Part shown: piece by piece, positions 1-4,155 of the stretch
Position numbering within the stretch: position 1 is the stretch's first letter
Layout: each line of letters begins with the position of its first letter
From: an uncultured Clostridia bacterium
GTDB lineage: Bacteria; Bacillota; Clostridia; Christensenellales; Borkfalkiaceae
Direction: 5' to 3'
Assembly: GCA_900557285.1 (NCBI GenBank)
Contig: USSJ01000038.1
Span: 1 to 8,591 of the forward strand
DNA length: 8,591 bases
The notes under the pieces: model-generated
What the model saw: the letters and a program-made list of their open reading frames with translations, nothing else
Told to the model about the DNA's origin: nothing
The model's database searches: none
Program-made: the position numbers and the translations under genes

Positions 1-230
1 GCCTTTTTTTCTTTATTTGACCGCTTTTGAATTTTTCTTGCCGATTCCTTCCGTTTCGTGTGTCATTTTTGTTTGTGTTTCCTGCGTGCGGCAAAAAAGT
101 ACGCCGTGACTATTTGTCCGATCAGAAGGGCGTTGCGCTTAAATGCTAAAATACAAATAAACGGACTTGGGTGGAACAGTTACAAATACGTTGAAAAATT
201 TAGAGAGAAAGAATAAGAGGAAAAAAGAGA
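1..230. other. AT-rich intergenic DNA with no recognisable gene
   Basis: No frame on either strand carries a convincing start, ribosome binding site and protein of useful length. The first ten bases end in a run of seven T, which could be the tail of an intrinsic terminator for a gene to the left, but the stem would lie outside the window. A 17-codon frame on the minus strand (66 to 13) has no support. Nothing else was recognised in this stretch. Confidence 0.6.
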
Positions 231-275
231 AAATGCAGCCCTCTCCCGCATTTTTTGCGGGAGAGGGCTGCATTT
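231..275 (-). terminator. Intrinsic terminator facing left, probably for the XRE regulator gene
   Basis: The arms at 231-250 and 256-275 form a perfect 20-bp inverted repeat around a loop of five T. The core is GC-rich (CAGCCCTCTCCCGCA). Read on the minus strand the stem is followed by TTTTCTCTTTTTTCC, a good U-tract; on the plus strand it is followed by AAGCAAGAC, which is not. The only minus-strand gene upstream of it is the regulator ending at 394, about 120 bases away. The stem is long for a simple terminator, so a second role in RNA stability or insulation is possible. Confidence 0.72.
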
Positions 276-289
276 AAGCAAGACAAGCG

Positions 290-323
290 GCCTGTCAGCG
301 CACATGGCGATGTACCGACAGGC
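290..323. repeat. Nested inverted repeat in the regulator's 3' region
   Basis: GCCTGTC at 290-296 pairs with GACAGGC at 317-323, and inside it ACAT (302-305) pairs with ATGT (310-313) around a four-base loop. It lies between the regulator stop codon and the terminator at 231-275. In RNA it would form a weak hairpin in the 3' untranslated region. No U-tract follows on either strand, so it is not called a terminator. Confidence 0.35.
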
Positions 324-393
324 TTAAAGTATGCTGTCTTTTGCCGGGAATACTTTTTTCAGATTGTCCGTTCGTCAGACCTTGCGTTTTGAG

Positions 394-591
394 TTATTCC
401 CGTCCGAGCAGGTAGTCGCAAGTAACTCCGAAAAAATCCGCCAGCGCCACGATATAGGATGCTTTGGGTTCGTTCAGACCCCGCTCCCAATAATCGATGG
501 CCTTCTGGCTCACGCCGATTGCCTCTGCCAATTTTGCCTGCGAAAGATCTCTTTCCTGGCGCAATTCTTTGATAATCTCACCGACTCTCAT
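394..591 (-). CDS. Small Cro/CI-type (XRE) helix-turn-helix transcriptional regulator
   Basis: The 65-residue product is a single DNA-binding domain of the XRE family. The helix-turn-helix is clear: SQAKLAEAIGV (residues 17-27) forms the first HTH helix and turn, and SQKAIDYWERGLNEP (28-42) is the recognition helix with the typical W-E-R-G-x-x-x-P ending. The usual final helices follow (YIVALADFFGVTCDYLLG). There is no sensor, peptidase or dimerisation domain beyond the fold, as in many phage-like and stand-alone repressors. The ATG at 591 matches the normal family N terminus, but no Shine-Dalgarno sequence is visible in front of it. A possible promoter ends only a few bases upstream, so the message may be leaderless. 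The gene is divergent from a lipoprotein gene, and three copies of a dyad lie in the shared upstream region, which suggests autoregulation and control of that gene. Family assignment is secure; the target and signal are inferred or unknown. Confidence 0.9.
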   Translation of the reverse strand: MRVGEIIKELRQERDLSQAKLAEAIGVSQKAIDYWERGLNEPKASYIVALADFFGVTCDYLLGRE

Positions 592-597
592 ATGTAT

Positions 598-625
598 ATT
601 GTAGAAATTTTCTTCTTAAAAACAA
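598..625 (-). promoter_or_regulatory. Possible promoter of the XRE regulator gene
   Basis: On the minus strand TTGTTT (625 to 620) is followed after 16 bp by TACAAT (603 to 598). Transcription would start close to the ATG at 591, giving little or no 5' leader, which agrees with the missing ribosome binding site. The dyad at 602-617 fills the spacer and the one at 631-646 lies just upstream of the -35 box. The hexamers are imperfect, so this is a tentative call. Confidence 0.4.
602..617. promoter_or_regulatory. Operator-like site O1 (degenerate copy)
   Basis: TAGAAA-TTTT-CTTCTT matches, in reverse complement, one perfect AAGAAG half site plus the AAAA spacer of the full dyad at 631-646; the other half has two mismatches. 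It lies between the predicted -35 and -10 boxes of the regulator gene, where binding would block RNA polymerase. Confidence 0.5.
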
Positions 626-630
626 CACAA

Positions 631-646
631 AAGAAGAAAACTTCTT
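631..646. promoter_or_regulatory. Operator-like site O2 (perfect dyad)
   Basis: AAGAAG-AAAA-CTTCTT is a perfect 6-bp dyad around four A. Its centre is 29 bp from that of O1. A short symmetric site of this kind next to an XRE gene is the expected form for its own operator. Binding is inferred from symmetry, repetition and position only. Confidence 0.6.
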
Positions 647-674
647 GTTAATGTCAGTTTGTCTTAAAATGTAG

Positions 675-703
675 TTGACTTTTCTGTCGTTATTATGTAA
701 AAT
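675..703 (+). promoter_or_regulatory. Promoter of the lipoprotein gene
   Basis: TTGACT (675-680) and TAAAAT (698-703) are separated by 17 bp, with TG directly before the -10 box. Each hexamer differs by one base from the sigma-A consensus (TTGACA, TATAAT). Transcription should begin near 710, so the dyad at 713-728 would overlap the first transcribed bases. The start codon is at 751, leaving about 40 nt of leader. Confidence 0.65.
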
Positions 704-712
704 TGGTGTATT

Positions 713-728
713 GAGAAGAAAACTTCTT
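713..728. promoter_or_regulatory. Operator-like site O3 at the lipoprotein gene start
   Basis: GAGAAG-AAAA-CTTCTT is the same sequence as O2 except for the first base, leaving a 5-bp perfect dyad (714-718 with 723-727). It lies at about +3 to +18 relative to the predicted transcription start of the lipoprotein gene, a standard position for repression. Confidence 0.58.
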
Positions 729-739
729 AAAAAACTTGT

Positions 740-749
740 GGAGGAGAGG
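740..749 (+). promoter_or_regulatory. Ribosome binding site that sets the lipoprotein start
   Basis: GGAGGAGAGG ends one base before the ATG at 751; its GGAGG core (740-744) is six bases upstream, an ordinary spacing. A TTG in the same frame at 736 would place the ribosome binding site inside the gene and add five unusual residues before the signal peptide, so the ATG at 751 is preferred. Confidence 0.8.
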
Positions 750-750
750 T

Positions 751-1575
751 ATGCGTAAACTTTTATGTGCCGCGCTTGCGGTGGTTTTGGCGGCATCTGC
801 CATACTGTTGGCGGGATGCGGCGGAGCAAATGAGGAAGAGGCGATCGAGATGGCAGCAGGCTCTTGGGCGTTGCTGGAAGGCGGCGAGATGCAGACGAGT
901 GCCGAGGACGGGGTCGTGCCGGATCCGACGGGGTTTGTTTCGGCGAGCAAGTGGCTGCAGTTCGAGGATCACACCATGACATATTATGAAGGAAGCGAGC
1001 CGAAGAATGCTTCGTGGTCGGCGACGATGAAATTTTCGGTAGGGAGCACGGGGTATGCTTCGTTTGAGCTGGAAGGCGGAAAAGATTATTATTATGTCGG
1101 CATTTATGTGGAAGAACGGTATAAGAATAATGACGGCGAGGAAGTAAAAGGGACGGTATCCGACTACCTTATGCGTGTCGTTCTGAGGAGAGGAACGTCC
1201 TCGTCGTATGCGGAAGAAGAGTATATTGCATATAAGATCGACAATATTTCTTCGGCGTCCTCTTTTTCGTTGGAAAATCATTTTACATATGCGGCACCTG
1301 AAATCTGGACGGCGCAAAAGGGAGTTGAATTCTATTCCCGCAACCATTCCTACCCGGTGAGCGATACGGAAACGCCGGTCAATCACGGTGTTCTGGATTG
1401 CGTCGGAGCGGATCCGATCGTGTATATAAGCAACGACGAACCCGGCGTATGTCTGCTTGTTTTGATTTCAATTTCTACCAACAGACAAACAGGAATGATC
1501 GAGTATTCGGCGTATGAATTTGACATTGCGTATGTCGATTACAGCGGACTTAACGTCAGCGGCTGGGAATCGTAA
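751..1575 (+). CDS. Predicted secreted lipoprotein of unknown family
   Basis: The 274-residue product begins with a lipoprotein signal peptide: charged MRK, a hydrophobic stretch (residues 4-20) and the lipobox L20-A-G-C23. Cys23 would be lipidated and become the mature N terminus, anchoring the protein to the outer face of the cell membrane. A short acidic linker (GGANEEE) follows. The mature part of about 250 residues looks rich in beta strands, with Tyr-rich stretches such as KDYYYVGIYVEERY (111-124) and SAYEFDIAYVDY (253-264), and no transmembrane segment. The early motif GSWALLEGG (37-45) recalls lipocalin-like small lipoproteins, but this is only an impression. Two further cysteines (217, 234) could pair. 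No catalytic motif was recognised and the function is unknown. The gene is divergent from the XRE regulator and probably under its control through O3. The class of protein is well supported, its role is not. Confidence 0.85.
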   Translation: MRKLLCAALAVVLAASAILLAGCGGANEEEAIEMAAGSWALLEGGEMQTSAEDGVVPDPTGFVSASKWLQFEDHTMTYYEGSEPKNASWSATMKFSVGSTGYASFELEGGKDYYYVGIYVEERYKNNDGEEVKGTVSDYLMRVVLRRGTSSSYAEEEYIAYKIDNISSASSFSLENHFTYAAPEIWTAQKGVEFYSRNHSYPVSDTETPVNHGVLDCVGADPIVYISNDEPGVCLLVLISISTNRQTGMIEYSAYEFDIAYVDYSGLNVSGWES

Positions 1576-1674
1576 GGGGCGGATCATCTTTTAAAAACGC
1601 CGGGGCATTTTCGTTTGCGATCGTAAACAAATGCGCCGCGCAAAAAACGCAAATTCGGTGCAATAGGGGCGGAT
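1575..1674 (+). repeat. Ten-base direct repeat AGGGGCGGAT
   Basis: AGGGGCGGAT occurs at 1575-1584, overlapping the lipoprotein stop codon, and again at 1665-1674, 90 bp away. A shorter version, GGCGGAT, appears a third time at 1722-1728. The copies are in the spacer that also holds several hairpins. Function is unknown and chance cannot be excluded. Confidence 0.35.
1598..1640 (-). terminator. Hairpin after the lipoprotein gene with a left-facing U-tract
   Basis: GGGGCATTT (1602-1610) pairs with AAATGCGCC (1629-1637) with one mismatch, and the near-palindrome GTTTGCGATCGTAAAC (1613-1628) closes the top; CG/CG extends the base with one bulge. On the minus strand the stem is followed by TTTTTAAAAG. 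On the plus strand it is followed by CAAAAAACG, so it would not terminate the lipoprotein transcript by the classical mechanism. It may act as an insulator or as a 3' end stabiliser. Confidence 0.4.
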
Positions 1675-1679
1675 GTGTT

Positions 1680-1715
1680 CGTTTAAGACAAACAAAGTCT
1701 TCGGATGCTTAAACG
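1680..1715. repeat. Inverted repeat in the post-lipoprotein spacer
   Basis: CGTTTAAG (1680-1687) pairs with CTTAAACG (1708-1715). A competing inner pairing, AAGAC (1685-1689) with GTCTT (1697-1701), is also possible. No U-tract follows on the plus strand. It is the second of four closely spaced inverted repeats between 1598 and 1817. Confidence 0.4.
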
Positions 1716-1716
1716 C

Positions 1717-1739
1717 AAAGAGGCGGATAATGCCTCTTT
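1717..1739. repeat. Short perfect hairpin, AAAGAGGC arms
   Basis: AAAGAGGC (1717-1724) pairs perfectly with GCCTCTTT (1732-1739) around the loop GGATAAT. The left arm plus GG nearly repeats the sequence at 1771-1781 in the larger hairpin downstream. On the plus strand the right arm ends in TTTC and is followed by an A-rich stretch, so a weak terminator is possible. Confidence 0.45.
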
Positions 1740-1769
1740 CAGGCAATAAAAATAATGGGATTTGCGAAA

Positions 1770-1817
1770 AAAGAGAGGCGGTTTTACTGATTTTTTTCGG
1801 TAAAACCGCCTCTCTTT
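1770..1817. terminator. Long hairpin, probable bidirectional terminator before the S10 operon
   Basis: The arms 1770-1787 and 1800-1817 give 18 perfect base pairs, extended to 21 by three more (one G-T) around a loop of six T. The stem core is AGAGAGGCGGTTTTAC. On the minus strand the stem runs straight into TCTTTTTTCGC, a good U-tract. On the plus strand it ends CTCTCTTTCC, a weaker one. There is no minus-strand gene to its right before the operon promoter, so insulation of the lipoprotein unit from the ribosomal operon, in either direction, is the simplest role. Confidence 0.6.
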
Positions 1818-1867
1818 CCGCATCTTATAGTTTATGTAAAAAAAGATAAAAATATGCTTTAAATTAT

Positions 1868-1896
1868 TTGACAAGTCTTGACGGATATGGTATTAT
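1868..1896 (+). promoter_or_regulatory. Main promoter of the S10 ribosomal protein operon
   Basis: TTGACA (1868-1873) is a perfect -35 box, followed by exactly 17 bp and TATTAT (1891-1896), one base from the -10 consensus. The flanking DNA is AT-rich. Transcription should begin near 1903. This is the best promoter in the window, as expected for a highly expressed ribosomal operon. It leaves a leader of about 245 nt before rpsJ. Confidence 0.85.
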
Positions 1897-1915
1897 ATTT
1901 AAGCTGTGTAATAGG

Positions 1916-1932
1916 GTTGAGGCGTAAAGTTA
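1916..1932 (+). repeat. Leader direct repeat, first copy
   Basis: GTTGA-GG-CGTAAAGTTA lies just after the predicted transcription start. The same sequence without the central GG recurs at 2107-2121. The two copies bracket the paired core of the leader. Confidence 0.6.
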
Positions 1933-1937
1933 CTTTA
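1925..1937. promoter_or_regulatory. Operator-like 13-bp palindrome downstream of the S10 promoter
   Basis: TAAAGT-T-ACTTTA is a perfect 6-bp dyad with one central base, at about +23 to +35. The one-base centre makes it more natural as a DNA site than as a tight RNA hairpin. The AT-rich sequence could be symmetric by chance, and no protein is known to bind it. Confidence 0.25.
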
Positions 1938-2034
1938 ATCGCTTCGGGTTTGCAAGGATAAATACAGCACAATTGCGCCCAAAGCGAAGATAATTTATGC
2001 CGACAAATGTGGGGACTCGATCCCTGCGACTAAC

Positions 2035-2092
2035 CGGAGTACAGCCATTCAATCAAATATTTGAATGGCATTTATTTTTCTCGGCTACTCCG
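2035..2092 (+). promoter_or_regulatory. Two-part leader hairpin with U-rich tract (possible attenuator)
   Basis: The inner stem GCCATTCAA (2044-2052) pairs perfectly with TTGAATGGC (2061-2069) around an 8-nt loop and is followed by ATTTATTTTTC (2070-2080), similar to an intrinsic terminator. The outer stem CGGAGTA (2035-2041) pairs perfectly with TACTCCG (2086-2092). GCC at 2044-2046 could instead pair with GGC at 2083-2085, extending the outer stem at the expense of the inner one. The U-tract is broken by one A, so termination may be partial. Regulated premature termination ahead of rpsJ is the inferred role; a purely structural domain is the alternative. Confidence 0.5.
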
Positions 2093-2106
2093 ACACACAC
2101 GGCACA

Positions 2107-2121
2107 GTTGACGTAAAGTTA
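2107..2121 (+). repeat. Leader direct repeat, second copy
   Basis: GTTGA-CGTAAAGTTA matches the copy at 1916-1932 apart from the two-base insertion there. It ends 11 bases before the rpsJ Shine-Dalgarno sequence (GGAGGA, 2133-2138), so proteins or RNA that bind both copies could link the leader start to the translation start. Confidence 0.6.
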
Positions 2122-2148
2122 GTATAAAAAACGGAGGAATTCAGACAA

Positions 2149-2448
2149 ATGGCAGGACAGAAAATCAGAATCAAACTCGCCGCATACGATCATGAACTCG
2201 TAGACCTGGCGGCGCAGCGTATTGTGGACGCGATGCAGAAATCGGGCGCAAAAATCGGCGGCCCCATTCCTCTGCCGACCGAAAAGGAGATCGTAACGAT
2301 CCTTCGCTCGCCGCACAAGGACAAGGACAGCCGCGAGCAGTTCGAGATCCGCACGCACAAGAGGATCATCGACATCTACAGCCCCAACGCGAAACTTTTG
2401 GACAGCGTACATCTTCCCGCGGGCGTAGACATCAAGATCAAGCTGTAA
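2149..2448 (+). CDS. rpsJ: 30S ribosomal protein S10
   Basis: S10 sits in the head of the small subunit, and as NusE it also joins NusB and NusG in transcription antitermination complexes. The 99-residue product has the normal length. Landmarks are the N-terminal strand [15 protein letters not shown], the motif [10 protein letters not shown] (38-47), the ribosome-binding loop with [19 protein letters not shown] (54-72), and the end AGVDIKIKL. The loop [11 protein letters not shown] is the Firmicute form; it corresponds to the loop near residue 57 where tigecycline-resistance changes map in other bacteria. The ATG at 2149 follows GGAGGA by ten bases. It is the first gene of the operon, behind the long leader. 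Its 114-nt gap to rplC is far larger than the other gaps in the operon, which may let S10 be produced separately. Confidence 0.98.
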   Translation: MAGQKIRIKLAAYDHELVDLAAQRIVDAMQKSGAKIGGPIPLPTEKEIVTILRSPHKDKDSREQFEIRTHKRIIDIYSPNAKLLDSVHLPAGVDIKIKL

Positions 2449-2452
2449 AAGA

Positions 2453-2472
2453 TTCTGTTTTAAAATACAGAA
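2453..2472 (+). repeat. Hairpin just after rpsJ
   Basis: TTCTGT (2453-2458) pairs with ACAGAA (2467-2472); the AT-rich centre can add a few more pairs with a bulge. It begins five bases after the rpsJ stop codon. The sequence after it is AAGCGCGG, not a U-tract, so it is not a classical terminator. It could protect or process the rpsJ message. Confidence 0.4.
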
Positions 2473-2489
2473 AAGCGCGGAAAGCGCGG
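2472..2489 (+). repeat. Tandem 9-bp duplication
   Basis: AAAGCGCGG occurs twice head to tail (2472-2480 and 2481-2489). A short duplication of this type is typical of replication slippage and may vary between strains. Confidence 0.6.
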
Positions 2490-2504
2490 AAAACAAGTCA
2501 ATGT

Positions 2505-2528
2505 AATACTTTGTAAAATCAAGGTATT
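2505..2528 (+). repeat. Hairpin ahead of the rplC ribosome binding site
   Basis: AATACTTT (2505-2512) pairs with AAGGTATT (2521-2528) with one T-G pair and an 8-nt loop. It ends 16 bases before the rplC start-site sequence AAGGAG (2545-2550). It is weak, but together with the hairpin at 2453-2472 it makes the rpsJ-rplC gap a structured one. Confidence 0.4.
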
Positions 2529-2562
2529 CGCGATAAAAAAATTTAAGGAGTGAACTTTATCA

Positions 2563-3198
2563 ATGAATAAAGCAATCATCGGCCGCAAAGTCGGCATGAC
2601 GCAGATCTTTACTCCGGAAGGGAAAGTGATCCCCGTAACGGTAGTGGAGGCAGGACCTTGCCCCGTAGTGCAGATCAAGACAGTGGATAAAGACGGCTAT
2701 GCCGCTCTGAAACTCGGTTTTGACGAAACGACGGAAAAGCGCATCAACAAGCCTGAACTCGGACAGTTCAAGAAAGCGGGCGTAAAACCGCAGAAAGTTC
2801 TCAAAGAGTTCCGTCTGGCAGACCTTTCTGGATACGAAGTCGGCAAAGAAGTGCTGGCGGACACGTTCAAGGAAGGGGACAAAGTGGACGTTGCGGGCGT
2901 TTCCAAAGGTCACGGATTTTCGGGCGTCATCAAAAGATGGAACCAGCGCCGTCTGAAAGAGACGCACGGTGTCGGCCCTGTACACAGGGAAGTGGGTTCC
3001 ATGGGAGCAAACTCCACGCCGAGCAGAGTTTTCAAACAGAAGCATATGCCGGGACAGTACGGTCATGAAAAAGTAACCGTACAGAACCTTGAAGTCGTCA
3101 AGGTGGACGCGGCGAGAAACGCACTTCTGATCAAGGGCGCGATCCCCGGTCCGAAGGGCAGCATCGTCACGGTATGTGACAGCGTCAAGTCCAAATAA
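2563..3198 (+). CDS. rplC: 50S ribosomal protein L3
   Basis: L3 is an early assembly protein of the large subunit; a long loop reaches towards the peptidyl transferase centre. The 211-residue product has the family N terminus [13 protein letters not shown] (4-16) and the conserved core loop [13 protein letters not shown] (116-128), followed by [16 protein letters not shown] (134-149) and [15 protein letters not shown] (153-167). The [18 protein letters not shown] form differs from the KRH-type core of Escherichia coli. Position 149, which aligns with the glutamine methylated by PrmB in E. coli L3, is alanine here, so that modification is not expected. The ATG at 2563 follows AAGGAG at a rather long spacing of 12 bases. 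rplD starts 14 bases after the stop. Confidence 0.98.
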   Translation: MNKAIIGRKVGMTQIFTPEGKVIPVTVVEAGPCPVVQIKTVDKDGYAALKLGFDETTEKRINKPELGQFKKAGVKPQKVLKEFRLADLSGYEVGKEVLADTFKEGDKVDVAGVSKGHGFSGVIKRWNQRRLKETHGVGPVHREVGSMGANSTPSRVFKQKHMPGQYGHEKVTVQNLEVVKVDAARNALLIKGAIPGPKGSIVTVCDSVKSK

Positions 3199-3212
3199 GG
3201 AGAGTAAGAGAA

Positions 3213-3839
3213 ATGCCTATCGTGAAAATCTATAAAATGGACGGATCGGAAGCGGGTCAGATGACTCTTTCCGACAAGATCTTCGGCGCGGAATACAACG
3301 AACCCCTGATCCATCAGGCGGTGGTAACGCGTCTTGCCAATGACAGACAGGGCACGAAGAGCACGCTCACGAGGACGGAAGTCCGCGGCGGCGGTGTGAA
3401 GCCCTGGAGACAGAAAGGCACGGGCCGTGCGCGTCAGGGTTCCATCCGTGCGCCGCAGTGGATCAAGGGCGGCGTCGTGTTCGCACCCAAGAGCCGCGAC
3501 TTCTCCAAGAAAATGAACCAGGAAGCGAAACGCGGTGCGTTGTTCTCGGCACTCTCCAAGAAAGTGGCGGACGGCGAACTGATCGTTGTGGACAAGTTGG
3601 AAGTTTCCGCACCCAAGACGAAAGAAATGGTGAAATTCGCGGAAGCGCTCAAACTTGACAAACGTACGGTGCTTGTCATGGACAACAGCGACGCAAACGT
3701 CATCCTCGCGAGCCGGAACATTCAGACGCTGAGCACTTTGCCCGTCGAGCAGATCAACACCTACGACGTGGTTGCCAATGCGAAAGTGGTTCTTACCAAG
3801 GCCGCGGCTGAAAAAATCCAGGAGGTCTACGGAGCATAA
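3213..3839 (+). CDS. rplD: 50S ribosomal protein L4
   Basis: L4 binds 23S rRNA domain I and lines part of the peptide exit tunnel. The 208-residue product has the normal length. The extended tunnel loop is intact: TRTEVRGGGVKPWRQKGTG (53-71) and RARQGSIRAPQWIKGG (72-87). Changes in the KPWRQKGTGRAR region give macrolide resistance in other bacteria, and none of the usual resistance substitutions is seen. In Escherichia coli, L4 represses its own operon by acting on the S10 leader. Whether this L4 acts on the leader at 1903-2148 is untested but is the obvious first candidate. The ribosome binding sequence AAGGAG (3197-3202) overlaps the rplC stop codon, and the last base of the stop codon is the first base of rplW, so the neighbours are translationally linked. 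Confidence 0.98.
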   Translation: MPIVKIYKMDGSEAGQMTLSDKIFGAEYNEPLIHQAVVTRLANDRQGTKSTLTRTEVRGGGVKPWRQKGTGRARQGSIRAPQWIKGGVVFAPKSRDFSKKMNQEAKRGALFSALSKKVADGELIVVDKLEVSAPKTKEMVKFAEALKLDKRTVLVMDNSDANVILASRNIQTLSTLPVEQINTYDVVANAKVVLTKAAAEKIQEVYGA

Positions 3840-4129
3840 TGAAAGCGCAGGACATCATCATTAAGCCCATCCTCACCGAGAAAGGTTACGACGGCATCGC
3901 GTCGAAGAAATACACTTTTAAGGTTGCAAAGGGCGCAAATAAGACGCAGATCAAGATGGCTGTCGAAGAACTCTTCGAAGTCAAAGTTGCAAGCGTGAAC
4001 ACCTGCAACGTGCGCGGAAAGTTGAAGAGAATGGGCAGAAACGAGGGCCTCACATCCTCCTACAAGAAAGCCGTCGTTCAGCTGACCGAGGACAGCAAGC
4101 CGATTGAATATTTCAATTCGCTGTCTTAA
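3839..4129 (+). CDS. rplW: 50S ribosomal protein L23
   Basis: L23 lies at the exit of the peptide tunnel and is the docking site for trigger factor and the signal recognition particle. The 96-residue product has the family start DIIIKPILTEKGY (5-17), strand KYTFKVAKGANKTQIKMAVEELFEVKV, and NTCNVRGKLKRMG (54-66) with the basic stretch that contacts rRNA. The acidic patch of residues used for trigger factor docking is expected near GANKTQIKMAVEELF, where glutamates are present. The ATG overlaps the rplD stop in TAATG, and its AGGAGG (3820-3825) lies inside the rplD coding region, which fits translational coupling. A gap of 26 bases separates it from rplB. Confidence 0.97.
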   Translation: MKAQDIIIKPILTEKGYDGIASKKYTFKVAKGANKTQIKMAVEELFEVKVASVNTCNVRGKLKRMGRNEGLTSSYKKAVVQLTEDSKPIEYFNSLS

Positions 4130-4155
4130 TGTGAGCAAATCGGAGGAAACAGAAA

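Larger units (their letters stand above)
1903..2148 (+). ncRNA. Structured 5' leader RNA of the S10 operon (candidate autoregulatory element)
   Basis: The leader is long and dense in complementary segments. Stem A: TCGCTT, GGG and GCAA (1939-1955) pair with TTGC, CCC and AAGCGA (1973-1987), broken by one mismatch and a small bulge, with a loop of 17 nt. Stem B: TGCCG (1998-2002) pairs with CGGCA (2100-2104) and may close a junction holding two hairpins: GGGG/CCCT (2011-2014 with 2022-2025, loop ACTCGAT) and the large hairpin at 2035-2092. S10 operons of some bacteria are controlled through their leader by a product of the operon (L4 in Escherichia coli), and many ribosomal operons have such leaders. 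I do not recognise this one as a named family. The pairing was worked out by eye; function is inferred. Confidence 0.6.

Noticed and set aside
13..66. 17-codon minus-strand frame at the left edge
   Set aside because: Very short, lysine-rich, without a ribosome binding site; likely chance.
345..402. 8-bp inverted repeat CGGGAATA/TATTCCCG around the end of the XRE gene
   Set aside because: Separated by 42 bases with no U-tract; likely chance, and the terminator at 231-275 is far better.
331..651. Plus-strand frame of 106 codons opposite the XRE gene
   Set aside because: The minus-strand product is an unmistakable HTH protein, and this frame has no ribosome binding site or protein-like pattern.
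736..750. Upstream TTG start for the lipoprotein gene
   Set aside because: It would bury the strong GGAGG inside the gene and put WRRG before the signal peptide; the ATG at 751 fits better.
1683..1874. 63-codon minus-strand frame over the hairpin cluster
   Set aside because: It spans long perfect inverted repeats and overlaps the S10 promoter; no start signal or protein-like features.
1998..2104. Possible tRNA or tRNA remnant on the minus strand of the leader
   Set aside because: Only the T-arm-like part resembles a tRNA; there is no 7-bp acceptor stem, D-arm or anticodon arm of the right sizes.
1997..2116. 39-codon frame inside the S10 leader, possible leader peptide
   Set aside because: No convincing ribosome binding site, and its bases are accounted for by RNA stems; not supported as a gene, though a translated leader cannot be fully excluded.
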